A DNA stretch of 28,972 nucleotides, from contig JBDIBK010000046.1 in assembly GCA_039812845.1 (NCBI GenBank), positions 1 to 28,972 on the forward strand. The letters are read 5' to 3'. The notes below the pieces were generated by a model, which searched no databases, had not been told where the DNA came from, and saw only the letters and a list, made by a program, of their open reading frames with translations. How positions within the stretch are numbered: position 1 is the stretch's first letter; the number at the start of each line of letters is the position of its first letter. The translations under genes were made by a program, and so were the position numbers. This DNA comes from JACTMJ01 sp039812845. GTDB lineage: Bacteria > Acidobacteriota > Terriglobia > Bryobacterales > Bryobacteraceae. Below, piece by piece: positions 6,774 to 14,690 of the stretch.

Positions 6774-8378
6774 TCAGACGAGGCGTCGCTCATGCTCCGC
6801 GGGGGATTCATCGAAATCCCGCTGGCGAAGATAGTGGCAAATCCGGGACACATGGTCAACCGCCCTGGCCAGCCAGCGCATGGTATCGAGCAGGTGCAGG
6901 GTGTCGAAGGCGAGGCTGGAACCGGCCGCGGTTTGTTCGAGAAGGCGGGGACGCTCGCGGACGTTCCAATTCCGGAGGAATTTCGAGTTCTTCTCCACGA
7001 CGGGCAGCCATCCGTTGGGCAACTGGCCGCGAATGCCGTTGCGGGCGAGTTCGATGGTTTCGCGGGCGACGCGCGCGGGTTCCTCCAAGTGCGGATCTCC
7101 CAGCGCATTGCGCACACTTTCGGCCGGGCTCAGGTAGGCACCCAGGCGCACCAGATGGTCCATGGCATGCAGCAAGGTCTCGCGGGTGGAAGCGGCCTCC
7201 GCGTGTTCGGGCTGGGGCGGAATGTGCGAGAAGAACTCCTGGGTTGTGAGCAATGCCTGCTCCAGACGTCCGATGCGCGCTTCGTCGGCGGGCTGAGACA
7301 TCGTGGCGAGCAGCGTATCGAGCGTTTCCGCGGCGGCCCCCCGCAGCACACGGACAACCGCCTCCAGAGCAACGGCCGGGAGGCTAAGGAGGGAGTCGTC
7401 CAGATGCGAGGTGAGAGACGGATCTCGATCCGGGAGGATCCTTTCGACGAAGTGCGCAAAGCGATTGGTGAAGGGCAGGACGATGGCCACGCCCACGGCG
7501 ACAAAAGAGGTATGGAAGGCCGCGAGGCGAAGGGGAGCGGACAGGAGACCGAGGGCGTCCGTCACCTGGAAGAGCACTTTCAGGAAGAGCGGCAGGGCGA
7601 GGAAGGTGCCCGCGCCGGCAAAGATCGTGAACAGCGTGACGGCGAGGGCGGTTCGGCGGGCGGGGACGCTCGCGCCGATCGAGGCGAAGACGCCGGTGAA
7701 GGTGGTGCCGATCGACGCGCCAATCACGACGAGGGCGGCCTGATCAAACGTGACGGAATTCACGCTGAGCGCGGTGAGCGTGGTGGCGATGGCGGCGCCG
7801 GAGGATTGCATCAGCACGGTGAGGACAACGCCGACAAGGACGATCAGCAAACGCTCTCCCCAGCCGCCCGCCGGGAGAGAGGCGAAATCAACCAGCCCCG
7901 TGACGTCTTTCATGGCAATCTGCAGGTGCTCAATGCCCACGAACATGAGGCCGAAACCGGCCACCGCCGTCCCGAAGGACTTCCAGCGGCCGGGCGCGAC
8001 AAGGCGCAGAAACGCACCCGCGGCGGCAACCGGGAATGCGTAGTAGCCGACGCTGACGTTCAGCCCGAACAAGGCGACCAGCCAGCCCGTGCCGGTGCTG
8101 CCGAGGCTCGCCCCCAGCACGACGCCCAGGGCGCGCGGGAACGTGAGCAGACCGGCGCTGACGAAGCCGATCATGGTGATGGTGGTGGCGCTCGAAGCCT
8201 GCACCACCGCCGTGGCCAGTGTGCCGGAAAAGAAGGCTTTGATGGGCTGGCCGGTGAAGCGGAGGAGCGCTTTTCGCAGAGAATCGCCGGCGAAGGAACG
8301 AAGCCCGTCGGTGAGGAGCGTCATTCCGAGGAGAAAGAGGCCCACCCCGCCGAACAAGCCCAGGAGGAGGTTGATCAC
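6774..8378 (-). CDS. Na/Pi symporter family protein with C-terminal PhoU-like domain
   Basis: A 534-residue protein with a GTG start at 8378, preceded by a GAGG. The first ~310 residues hold eight or more hydrophobic helices arranged as two inverted Na/Pi-cotransport repeats. Each repeat has a signature: AVVQASSATTITMIGF (about residues 57-72) and TVLMQSSGAAIATTLTAL in the second half, corresponding to the QSSS motifs that bind phosphate and sodium. After about residue 310 the protein is soluble and helical (PADEARIGRLEQALLTTQEFF and onward), resembling the PhoU-like extension found in the longer bacterial members. It probably moves phosphate with sodium across the inner membrane; the direction is not decidable here. 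The TlpA-like gene is 70 bp upstream and the EF-hand hydrolase 70 bp downstream on the same strand, so these may be cotranscribed. Confidence 0.92.
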   Translation of the reverse strand: MINLLLGLFGGVGLFLLGMTLLTDGLRSFAGDSLRKALLRFTGQPIKAFFSGTLATAVVQASSATTITMIGFVSAGLLTFPRALGVVLGASLGSTGTGWLVALFGLNVSVGYYAFPVAAAGAFLRLVAPGRWKSFGTAVAGFGLMFVGIEHLQIAMKDVTGLVDFASLPAGGWGERLLIVLVGVVLTVLMQSSGAAIATTLTALSVNSVTFDQAALVVIGASIGTTFTGVFASIGASVPARRTALAVTLFTIFAGAGTFLALPLFLKVLFQVTDALGLLSAPLRLAAFHTSFVAVGVAIVLPFTNRFAHFVERILPDRDPSLTSHLDDSLLSLPAVALEAVVRVLRGAAAETLDTLLATMSQPADEARIGRLEQALLTTQEFFSHIPPQPEHAEAASTRETLLHAMDHLVRLGAYLSPAESVRNALGDPHLEEPARVARETIELARNGIRGQLPNGWLPVVEKNSKFLRNWNVRERPRLLEQTAAGSSLAFDTLHLLDTMRWLARAVDHVSRICHYLRQRDFDESPAEHERRLV

Positions 8379-8448
8379 GCGGCTCGGAGCCTCAGCGAAT
8401 CCATGGCGTTCTTCCGCAACATCCTACCAAAGACGCACTCGGGCAGGC

Positions 8449-8946
8449 TCACGCCTTCTTCGTCATGGCTTCGAGCAGGCCGCGAAGCTGTTCTGTATTC
8501 GGGCCGCCGACGAAACGGCGAATCTGGTAGCCTTCGCCATCGATGATAGAGGTAACGGGGATGCCGCCCGAAGTATCGTAGGCGCGCTGCGCGGCGGCGG
8601 GGGCGAGCGCGATGGGAACGGTGAGATTGTGGTCCCGGATATACGGCGCCACGACCTTCCAGCCGGTTTCATCCACGGAGAGCGCCAGCATCTCAATGTT
8701 GCGCGCGGCATATTCCTTATACAACTGCTGCATGGCCGAGAGGTAGCGGCGGCAGTGGGGGCACCAGGTGGCCCAGAAGACGAGCAGCAGCGTCTTGCCT
8801 TTGTAATCTTCCAGCCGGATGCGGCGGCCGATGAGCGTCTTCGTTTCAAAGGGCGGCGCTTTGCGGGAGGCGATCTGGGAGGCGGAGGCGGCCGGGGCGG
8901 CAACGGCCGCGGCCAGAAAGGCGCGTCGATCAAAGCGGGAAGCCAT
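8449..8946 (-). CDS. TlpA-like thioredoxin-fold protein (exported disulfide reductase)
   Basis: A 165-residue protein. Residues 1-25 are a signal peptide with adjacent arginines before an Ala-rich stretch (DRRAFLAAAVAAPAASAS), which may use Tat. The AhpC/TSA-redoxin fold follows, with KGKTLLLVFWATWCPHC carrying the active-site C62-P-H-C65 and the conserved cis-proline in GGIPVTSII (Pro130). The family reduces periplasmic protein disulfides or supports cytochrome c maturation. The CPHC dipeptide is as in DsbA rather than the CxPC of many TlpA proteins, so the redox potential may be more oxidising. No cytochrome maturation gene is nearby in the window. It is the first gene of the minus-strand group that continues into the Na/Pi symporter. 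Confidence 0.9.
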   Translation of the reverse strand: MASRFDRRAFLAAAVAAPAASASQIASRKAPPFETKTLIGRRIRLEDYKGKTLLLVFWATWCPHCRRYLSAMQQLYKEYAARNIEMLALSVDETGWKVVAPYIRDHNLTVPIALAPAAAQRAYDTSGGIPVTSIIDGEGYQIRRFVGGPNTEQLRGLLEAMTKKA

Positions 8947-9116
8947 AGCTCAAGGGTAGCGCGGAGCGGCCGGCGCTCGCGGGGGAAGCAAGTTCGCGTG
9001 GGAAATCGGGATCTCAAGATGAGGGTAATTGACCGAGGTGGGCGGTGCGGTTCGCTGTATGATGTTAGGAACACCTCTGAATGAAATTGAGATTGCCTTG
9101 CCGGGAATGGGTTGCG

Positions 9117-9965
9117 ATGCGCTCGTCGATCCTCACCTTCGCCGTGTTTGCCGTGCTGCTGTCCGGCGTCTCCGCTCAACCCGCGCCCGTCGGGCGCGCC
9201 GTGGACGCGCCCCGGCCCGCAACCGTAAGGAAGCCGGAACTGAACCCGAATATTCTCACGGCCCAGGAAACAGATGCGGGATGGCATCTGCTGTTTGACG
9301 GCAAGAGCTTCGACGGCTGGCGGACCTTTCGAAAGTCGACCGTTACGGCGGACCGCTGGGCCGTGGAAGAGGGATGCCTGCACCTCTATGGACGGAATTC
9401 CGGCCGGCTCTCGGGCGGGGATCTGATCACCGCCGCTTCCTACGGCAATTTCGAGTTCGCGTTCGAGTGGATGGCGGGGCCCGGCGTCAACAGCGGCGTG
9501 AAATACCTAATCGACGAATACTTCGCGCCGAACCGCGCGCCGGTTTCGTTCGAGTATCAGATCCAGGTTGAGGAAGACCCGGCCAAGCCGAAGCGCAAGC
9601 CGATCCACAGCACGGGGGCGCTCTACGACATGATGCCTGCCACGGGCGGTGTGATCCGCCCCGCCGGAATGTTCAACGACAGCCGGATCGTCGTAAATGG
9701 AATGCACGTGGAGCACTGGCTGAACGGCGAGAAGGTGCTGGAATTCGACCGCGGTTCCGCCGCGTTCCGCGAACTGGTGGCCCGGAGCAAATTCTGGAAG
9801 TGGCCGGGATTTGGGCTGAACGCAAGCGGGCACCTGGGGCTGCAGGACCACGGGGGGGAGATCTGGTACCGACGCCTTCGCATCCGATCCCTTGGCGCGA
9901 CGGCGACGGTGCCGCTTCGCTCTTCCTCCAACGCCGGCGCGCCGTTCCAGGCAGCGAATCCGTAG
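9117..9965 (+). CDS. DUF1080 / 3-keto-disaccharide hydrolase domain protein, secreted
   Basis: A 282-residue protein when started at the ATG at 9117, where a clean Sec signal follows (MRSSILTFAVFAVLLSGVSAQ); an ATG at 9081 would add twelve residues that do not look like a leader. The DUF1080 jelly-roll domain is marked by WHLLFDGKSFDGWR, the conserved FAFEWMAGPGVNSGVKYL, FEYQIQ, LYDMMPA, NGMHVEHWLNGEKV and GHLGLQDHGGEIWYRRLRI. The family acts in the periplasm or outside the cell on sugars, including 3-keto-disaccharides, and is strongly expanded in Acidobacteriota, Planctomycetota and Verrucomicrobiota. After the domain there is a ~25-residue low-complexity tail. The GNAT gene begins 5 bp after the stop, so the two are likely cotranscribed. 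Confidence 0.9.
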   Translation: MRSSILTFAVFAVLLSGVSAQPAPVGRAVDAPRPATVRKPELNPNILTAQETDAGWHLLFDGKSFDGWRTFRKSTVTADRWAVEEGCLHLYGRNSGRLSGGDLITAASYGNFEFAFEWMAGPGVNSGVKYLIDEYFAPNRAPVSFEYQIQVEEDPAKPKRKPIHSTGALYDMMPATGGVIRPAGMFNDSRIVVNGMHVEHWLNGEKVLEFDRGSAAFRELVARSKFWKWPGFGLNASGHLGLQDHGGEIWYRRLRIRSLGATATVPLRSSSNAGAPFQAANP

Positions 9966-9970
9966 AATGG

Positions 9971-10855
9971 ATGGGAGTGAACCCGCTGCCCTCCATCCGC
10001 ATTCTTAACAACGAAGACATTCCGCGCATCCTCGACATCGCGCACACGGTTGGGTGGACCCAGACCGCGCAGGACCTTGCACGCATGCTGCGCTACGCCC
10101 CCGACGGCTGCTTCGGGCTGGAACTGCCCGCGGAGGGCGATTGGGCGGGAGGCCTGGGGAGCACGGCCATGGCCTTCCGCCACGGCGAGGAACTGGGCTG
10201 GATCGCCATGGTGCTCACGGACCCCGCGCTGCGCGGCCGGGGCCTTGCCACGCGGCTGATGGAACACGCGATCCACCACCTGCGCGAACGCGGGACGCAC
10301 TGGATCAAGCTGGACGCCAGCGACCTGGGGCGGCCCATCTACGAACGGATGGGGTTCGCGGCGGAGAACGTGATGGAGCGGCGGCTGCGCGCGGCGGCTT
10401 CGATGCCCCCACCGCAGTTTGCCGAGGCACCTTCGGTGAGCGAGAGTGCCGCGCTGCCTCTCGGTCTGGACCGCCGGGGATTCGGCGCGAACCGGGAGCC
10501 GTTGCTTCGCATGCTGAGCGAAATCGAGGGTGCGCGGACGGCTGTCGTGGCCGGGGAGCGAGGTTACGCGATCCTGCGGCCGAATAGCCGAGGGGTGCAA
10601 TTGGGGCCGATGCTGAGCGAGAACGCAGCGGCGGCCGAGGCGCTATTGCGCTGGGCGATCGAACGGGCTGGCGACCGCACGCTCCAATGGGATCTGATCC
10701 GGGAAAACGACGGAGCCCGCGACCTCGCCGACGCTTACGGGTTTGAGACACACCGCCTGCTGCACCGGATGACCCTGGCTGGGATCGATTCGCCGCCACA
10801 CTTCGCGGGATCCGCGGAACTGGTCTACTCAATCGCGGGGTTCGACTTTGGATAG
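9971..10855 (+). CDS. GNAT family acetyltransferase, tandem-domain type
   Basis: A 294-residue protein from the ATG at 9971; a GTG at 9977 is an alternative, and an in-frame start at 9800 would lie inside the preceding gene. The N-terminal GNAT domain shows IRILNNEDIPRILDIAH, GWTQ, the beta4-beta5 region LGWIAMVLTDPALRGRGLATRLM with the acetyl-CoA-binding R/Q-x-x-G-x-A/G loop (RGRGLA), and LDASDLGRPIYERMGF. A second domain (about residues 160-290) has GFGANREPLLRML and EGARTAVVAGERGYAILRP, as in two-domain GNAT proteins related to YitI. The substrate is unknown. It ends 15 bp from the convergent ChbG-like gene. Confidence 0.88.
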   Translation: MGVNPLPSIRILNNEDIPRILDIAHTVGWTQTAQDLARMLRYAPDGCFGLELPAEGDWAGGLGSTAMAFRHGEELGWIAMVLTDPALRGRGLATRLMEHAIHHLRERGTHWIKLDASDLGRPIYERMGFAAENVMERRLRAAASMPPPQFAEAPSVSESAALPLGLDRRGFGANREPLLRMLSEIEGARTAVVAGERGYAILRPNSRGVQLGPMLSENAAAAEALLRWAIERAGDRTLQWDLIRENDGARDLADAYGFETHRLLHRMTLAGIDSPPHFAGSAELVYSIAGFDFG

Positions 10856-10870
10856 GCGCGGCCAGCCGGG

Positions 10871-11791
10871 CTAGCGCGACGGCACCACGTCCTGAAAGCC
10901 CACCAGTTGGATGCCGAGTTCCTTCATCAGGCGCTGCGTCTCGTCTTCGAGGAAGATGCGATAATCGGCGTCCCGCTTCGGCGCGCGCGAGGTGGCCGCG
11001 CTCAGCTCCGCATCGAGGTGGCCGGGATGCAGAATCAGCATGGTGACGCCGGGGCCAATGGAACGGAGGGTGTCATAGGTGGCCTTCCGCCGTCCGTCGA
11101 GCGTGTACTGGCCGGGCGCTCCGTCGGCAATCAGGCGATCCAACTGAAAGACTCCCTCGGCTTGAAAGCGCCCCTGATTTGCCTTGAGGTAATCGATGGT
11201 TGCGGGCGGCGCGGCATTCTCCACGCTCTTGTCCAGCTTGGGGAACATGATCGGCGCGCCATACTCCGCGCCGAGCTTTCTATAGACCTCAATGAAGTCG
11301 GGCCGGGCGTAAACGGTTCCCATGTGGGTATCGAGGTGGGTGAAGCGGAGCCCCATCCGCTTCGCTTTCTCGATCTGGGCGCGCAACTCCGTCTCCACTT
11401 CTTGCGGCGTCGCGTTCAGGGCGACACTGCGCACATCCGGCCAGAGGTAGCCGTCAGGGTCAAGCAATCCTTTCACTTTGTCACGGGAAGCGACCGGCCC
11501 CCAGCGGAGCGTCTTCCATTCGCTGGTGAGTGTGAGGTGCAGCCCGAGGTCCGCCTTCGGGTGTTTTTGTGCCCATGCCACCACTTCCGGCACCCAGGGG
11601 CACGGCATCATTACGGAGGCGCTGCTAATCTTCTGCTTCTCGAGCAATTCTCCGATCGCGGCGTTCACGGAATGCGACATGCCGTAATCGTCCGCGTGCA
11701 GGATAAGCCGCTTCTCCGCCGCATTCAGGGAAGCGGCCAGCACAAGCATGAGCACGCACAGGGGCGCGCGAGCAAAGGACGGAATGAGCAC
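10871..11791 (-). CDS. ChbG/YdjC-like carbohydrate deacetylase, secreted
   Basis: A 306-residue protein with a GTG start at 11791 and a strong GGAGGAG 7 nt upstream. Residues 1-25 form a Sec signal (LCVLMLVLAASLNAAEK). The YdjC fold is marked by the metal site HADDYGMSHSVN (His32, Asp34, Asp35), LGLHLTLTSEW (His85) and FTHLDTHMGTV (His152 and His156). The family removes N-acetyl groups from diacetylchitobiose or related oligosaccharides. The presence of a signal peptide places this member in the periplasm or outside the cell, unlike cytoplasmic ChbG. It lies 33 bp downstream of the unknown anchored protein of the Rieske cluster, on the same strand, so it may be the last gene of that run, or a separately translated passenger. 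Confidence 0.9.
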   Translation of the reverse strand: MLIPSFARAPLCVLMLVLAASLNAAEKRLILHADDYGMSHSVNAAIGELLEKQKISSASVMMPCPWVPEVVAWAQKHPKADLGLHLTLTSEWKTLRWGPVASRDKVKGLLDPDGYLWPDVRSVALNATPQEVETELRAQIEKAKRMGLRFTHLDTHMGTVYARPDFIEVYRKLGAEYGAPIMFPKLDKSVENAAPPATIDYLKANQGRFQAEGVFQLDRLIADGAPGQYTLDGRRKATYDTLRSIGPGVTMLILHPGHLDAELSAATSRAPKRDADYRIFLEDETQRLMKELGIQLVGFQDVVPSR

Positions 11792-11824
11792 GATGATTCT
11801 CCTCCACCGGCGTGTAGCCGGTTC

Positions 11825-12550
11825 TCAATCCCAGGGAAGCAGGCGGCGGATCGCCTCCGGCTTCGTCTCCAGCGTCAATAAGCCGCCGATGCCGCGCAGC
11901 TTCCCGCGCACCTCGACGGGAGTGCCCACGCGCCCGAGCGCGGCTTGCCCAAAACTCTCTCCGCTGGCATTGAGCAGCAGCGCCACGCGATCATTGCCTC
12001 CGGGTTCGCGAAGCACGAGCACGGGCGGAATGCCGCCACGAATGGCGTTTGACGATGGGGCGATCGTCCAGCTGCCGGAGCCCGGTTCCTGATAGCCGGC
12101 GTAGGATTTCAGATCGAGAATCTCACCGCGCAGCGCGACTTCGCCCAGTTCCCTCGGGGGCGCGGGATCGGGAAATTCAACGATGCGGTTGATGCGCTGG
12201 ATGGAGCCTTCCTCCGCTTCGATCACGGTGAGAGTTCCGTTGTAGAGAAGCTTGCCGCTCAGGGTGACGCCCATGCCGTCGAAGCGGCTCGTCAAATGTG
12301 AGATCCCGTGGAAGCCCGGCCCCACGAGGGGATAGACGGAATAGTTGGAGAACTGCCCGGGATCCTGACGGCGCAGAACCCACAGGGCGGGCACGGGTTT
12401 CTCGCGGTAAATCCCTTCGAAATTCTGGCGGATATCAAACTCAAAACGGCCCGTGCTTGCCGGGGGCAGCGAGAGCGACAACAGCACCGCGCAGACCACA
12501 AGCAGCGCCGTGCACACAAGCACGATTTTGGACAGGGACGGGCGCATCAT
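11825..12550 (-). CDS. Unknown membrane-anchored periplasmic protein of the Rieske cluster
   Basis: A 241-residue protein of no family I recognise. Residues 8-28 are a single hydrophobic helix (IVLVCTALLVVCAVLLSLSL), which acts as signal anchor. The remaining ~210 residues are predicted to be beta-rich, with two repeated OB-like stretches: one around MGVTLSGKLLYNGTLTVIEAEEGSIQRI and a second around LGRVGTPVEVRGKLRGIGGLLTLET. There are no Cys pairs or CxxCH motifs, so it is not a cytochrome. Its ATG overlaps the stop of the heme-Rieske gene in an ATGA, so the two are translationally coupled. A role as an electron-transfer partner, chaperone or assembly factor of the heme-Rieske protein is an inference from that coupling. 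Confidence 0.7.
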   Translation of the reverse strand: MMRPSLSKIVLVCTALLVVCAVLLSLSLPPASTGRFEFDIRQNFEGIYREKPVPALWVLRRQDPGQFSNYSVYPLVGPGFHGISHLTSRFDGMGVTLSGKLLYNGTLTVIEAEEGSIQRINRIVEFPDPAPPRELGEVALRGEILDLKSYAGYQEPGSGSWTIAPSSNAIRGGIPPVLVLREPGGNDRVALLLNASGESFGQAALGRVGTPVEVRGKLRGIGGLLTLETKPEAIRRLLPWD

Positions 12551-13713
12551 CCGTTCTTTTCCCCCTCGGCCTCATCGGGCAATTGGAGACCGGCCGCCTT
12601 GCGCTGCGAGGAGACCACTCCGCGTTCCGACTGAATCTGCCCGGCAACACTCGCGGCGCGCCCCTTCTGGCCGGGAACGGGAAGCGGATCGGAGTCATAT
12701 CCCAGCGGAAAGGGGGCCGGGCCAACATAGATGCAGCCATCCACGAGTTTCACCGGGAAGGTGGGCACGCGCTGATCATTCGGTGGCGGCGCGAGGCCGT
12801 TTTGCGGAAAGAAGAGCGCTCCGTGCCAGGGGCAGCGCACGCACCCCGCTACCATGCCGCCCTCACCCAGGGGTCCACCCTGATGCGGGCAGACATTGGA
12901 GACGGCCGAGATCCCCTGCCAATAGCGGAATACGGCCACACGTTCGTTGCCCACGCGGACGATACGCGCGCGGCCGAGCGGGATTTCCTCCGGCGGGCAA
13001 ACGGGGATGTACCCTTCGGAATCCGGAATCCGCACCTCGCTGTCGCGCACCCATTCGAGCGCCGCGGCCTTCCGGTGGAGCAGCAGCAGCACGACCATTC
13101 CGGCGATGAGCAAAATCGCAAACAGCGGGTTCCTCGATTCCTGAACAACTCCGAGCACGGCATGCACGAGGATGAGCGCGTAGGCGGCGTAGCCGAGCAT
13201 CTGCAAGCGCTTCCAGCCTTCCGGCGATAAGTACGCGATCCAGAAGTCGTGGCTGGTGGCGGCCTGGGCGGCAAGAATGAGGAGCGCGGCGAGGCCGAAC
13301 ACTTCAAAAGGCCACTCTCGCGGAGAGAGGAGCTGCCCATTGCCCAGCACGATGCTGGCGAGCGGGTTGAGGACCCCGCCGGTGTGGCGAAGCACCGTCG
13401 ACAGACCCGCGTGCGCCGCCGCCACCAGGAACATCACCACACCCAGATGCCGCCGGTGCGGAATGAGGGCGACAAAAGCCGGGTTGATGCGGCTGAGCGG
13501 CCCGATGGCGAGAACGAAGTGCAGCAGCAGAATGGCCAGCGTGGCAAGCGCGCGCGACAGGGCCGCGCCGATTTCCACGTAGTCCGGCCGGGCGACGCGG
13601 GCGAGCGAGATTGCCGTGAACAGCGTGAGATAGAGAAAGATGGCACAGAGGAGCGCAAGGTCGAAGTATGCCTTCTGCCTTGTCCACTGGATCGCTCGGT
13701 ACGGGTTGGTCAT
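12547..13713 (-). CDS. Fusion of ferric-reductase-like heme-b membrane domain and Rieske 2Fe-2S domain
   Basis: A 388-residue protein. Residues 16-212 contain about six hydrophobic helices with candidate heme-b ligands His65 (LLLHFVLAIGP), His86/His89 (HRRHLG), His101 (AAAHAGL), His155 (TSHDFW) and His184 (ILVHAVLG). This His pattern is like the ferric-reductase/YedZ transmembrane domain. Residues 235-335 are a Rieske domain with C275-P-H277, then 16 residues, then C294-P-W-H297, which is the complete 2Fe-2S ligand set. The C-terminal ~50 residues are hydrophilic and charged. The combination implies electron transfer through the membrane between hemes and a 2Fe-2S cluster, but no donor or acceptor is shown. 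It starts 21 bp downstream of the 167-residue unknown gene and overlaps the next gene by ATGA. Confidence 0.85.
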   Translation of the reverse strand: MTNPYRAIQWTRQKAYFDLALLCAIFLYLTLFTAISLARVARPDYVEIGAALSRALATLAILLLHFVLAIGPLSRINPAFVALIPHRRHLGVVMFLVAAAHAGLSTVLRHTGGVLNPLASIVLGNGQLLSPREWPFEVFGLAALLILAAQAATSHDFWIAYLSPEGWKRLQMLGYAAYALILVHAVLGVVQESRNPLFAILLIAGMVVLLLLHRKAAALEWVRDSEVRIPDSEGYIPVCPPEEIPLGRARIVRVGNERVAVFRYWQGISAVSNVCPHQGGPLGEGGMVAGCVRCPWHGALFFPQNGLAPPPNDQRVPTFPVKLVDGCIYVGPAPFPLGYDSDPLPVPGQKGRAASVAGQIQSERGVVSSQRKAAGLQLPDEAEGEKNG

Positions 13714-13734
13714 GGCGGATCAAGCAATCCATCT

Positions 13735-14238
13735 TCAGGCGGGCTGGGGCAGCGTCACCTGGGAAATCATCACTTTCTGGCCGAGGCTGTAGATCACAAG
13801 GTAGCCTCGAAGAAAGCCCGATTGCGGCGGCAACGGGAAGGCCTGCGGCGATCGCGGGTCAAGCACGCCCAAGAGGAAAGCGCCAAGCGGCGGTTCATCG
13901 AAGGCCGAGCGTTTCGAAGACCAATAGACAAGCAGATCGGGCTGACGAAGGGACTCGGGCGCGATCACCCGCACCCAGCGCCTGGAAGCCCCCGCCGAGC
14001 CGGGCACGGGTTCGCGATAGATTTCCACCTGCACGGGGATGGTCCGCTCGTTCGCTTCGTTCGCCGCCTTGCCCGGCTCCAATTCGGCGGATTCGGGCAG
14101 GGTGAGCAATTGCGGATCGGGGATCTTCGTGGAAACGGGAACGCGGAACCCGAGCAAGCCGACGAGGAAGATCGCGGGAAGCAGCCAGGTGAACCAGCCG
14201 AAAATGCGGCGATGGAGTTGCCGGAGGGCGAATGTCAT
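13735..14238 (-). CDS. Unknown membrane-anchored protein of the Rieske cluster (167 residues)
   Basis: No family recognised. Residues 12-30 (IFGWFTWLLPAIFLVGLLGF) form a single hydrophobic helix preceded by basic residues, which fits an N-terminal signal anchor with an outside C-terminal domain. The remaining ~135 residues contain WVRVIAPESLRQPDLLVYW, a LFLL-type hydrophobic strand (LGAFLLGVLDP) and a C-terminal segment LRGYLVIYSLGQKVMISQVTL. There are no metal-binding Cys or His clusters. It overlaps the upstream 117-residue gene by ATGA and ends 21 bp before the heme-Rieske gene, so it is almost certainly cotranscribed with both. Function unknown; a structural or assembly role is only inferred from the neighbourhood. 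Confidence 0.75.
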   Translation of the reverse strand: MTFALRQLHRRIFGWFTWLLPAIFLVGLLGFRVPVSTKIPDPQLLTLPESAELEPGKAANEANERTIPVQVEIYREPVPGSAGASRRWVRVIAPESLRQPDLLVYWSSKRSAFDEPPLGAFLLGVLDPRSPQAFPLPPQSGFLRGYLVIYSLGQKVMISQVTLPQPA

Positions 14239-14588
14239 CGGACACGCAACCTTCCGCCATCGTCGACGGTCGCCGGCACATGGGGAAACGGCCGCGCGGC
14301 GAGGGATTCGAGGGGCAAAGGCGGCCCGTGCAGCGGCCTGGGGGCCACTCCGTCAGCGCCAATCTTCAATACGAGGGGCCAAAGCAGAGCCGCGCCGGGG
14401 ATCAGAAACAATCGGAACGGAAAGCTGCCCACCGAGGCCCGTGCATTGAAGCCGGCCGCCACGACGGAGGCAAAGCGCACGCCGACGGCAAGACCCGCCA
14501 CGGCATACAGCAGCGCCAGCACCAACAGCACATCTCCAACAACGACCAGCAACAGGCGCGTCCCTCCCTTGCCGCCCTTTCGTAGCAT
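14235..14588 (-). CDS. Unknown small membrane protein of the Rieske cluster (117 residues)
   Basis: Two predicted transmembrane helices: residues 11-36 (RLLLVVVGDVLLVLALLYAV and on) and 57-76 (PFRLFLIPGAALLWPLVLKI). The N-terminus is basic (MLRKGGKGG), suggesting the inside; the C-terminal ~40 residues are hydrophilic, basic and Pro-rich and end in GRLRVR. It starts the minus-strand run that includes the heme-Rieske protein, and its stop overlaps the start of the 167-residue protein by ATGA. No family recognised. It lies divergent from xseB, with 102 bp between starts. Confidence 0.75.
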   Translation of the reverse strand: MLRKGGKGGTRLLLVVVGDVLLVLALLYAVAGLAVGVRFASVVAAGFNARASVGSFPFRLFLIPGAALLWPLVLKIGADGVAPRPLHGPPLPLESLAARPFPHVPATVDDGGRLRVR

Positions 14589-14690
14589 TCGAGAGGGCGC
14601 TGAATCAGGCTGACAGTTAAAGATCTCAGTCTATCGCGAGTTGCCTCATGAATACCAAAACGCGGCTTGGCCGCACGCTACAATGAAGCG

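Noticed and set aside
6687..8546. Long open frame (619 codons) on the plus strand opposite the Na/Pi symporter
   Set aside because: Charged, repetitive composition typical of the antisense of a GC-rich membrane protein gene; no family motifs; the minus strand has clear transporter signatures.
9030..9069. TTGACC and TATGAT as promoter of the DUF1080 gene
   Set aside because: The spacer is about 23 bp, too long for a standard sigma70 promoter.
10856..10870. Terminator between the convergent GNAT and ChbG-like genes
   Set aside because: Only 15 bp with short GC complementarity and no stable stem or T-run.
14679..14684. TACAAT as a -10 box for xseB
   Set aside because: A good -10, but no -35 at 16-18 bp spacing, and the start would be almost leaderless; too weak to call by itself.
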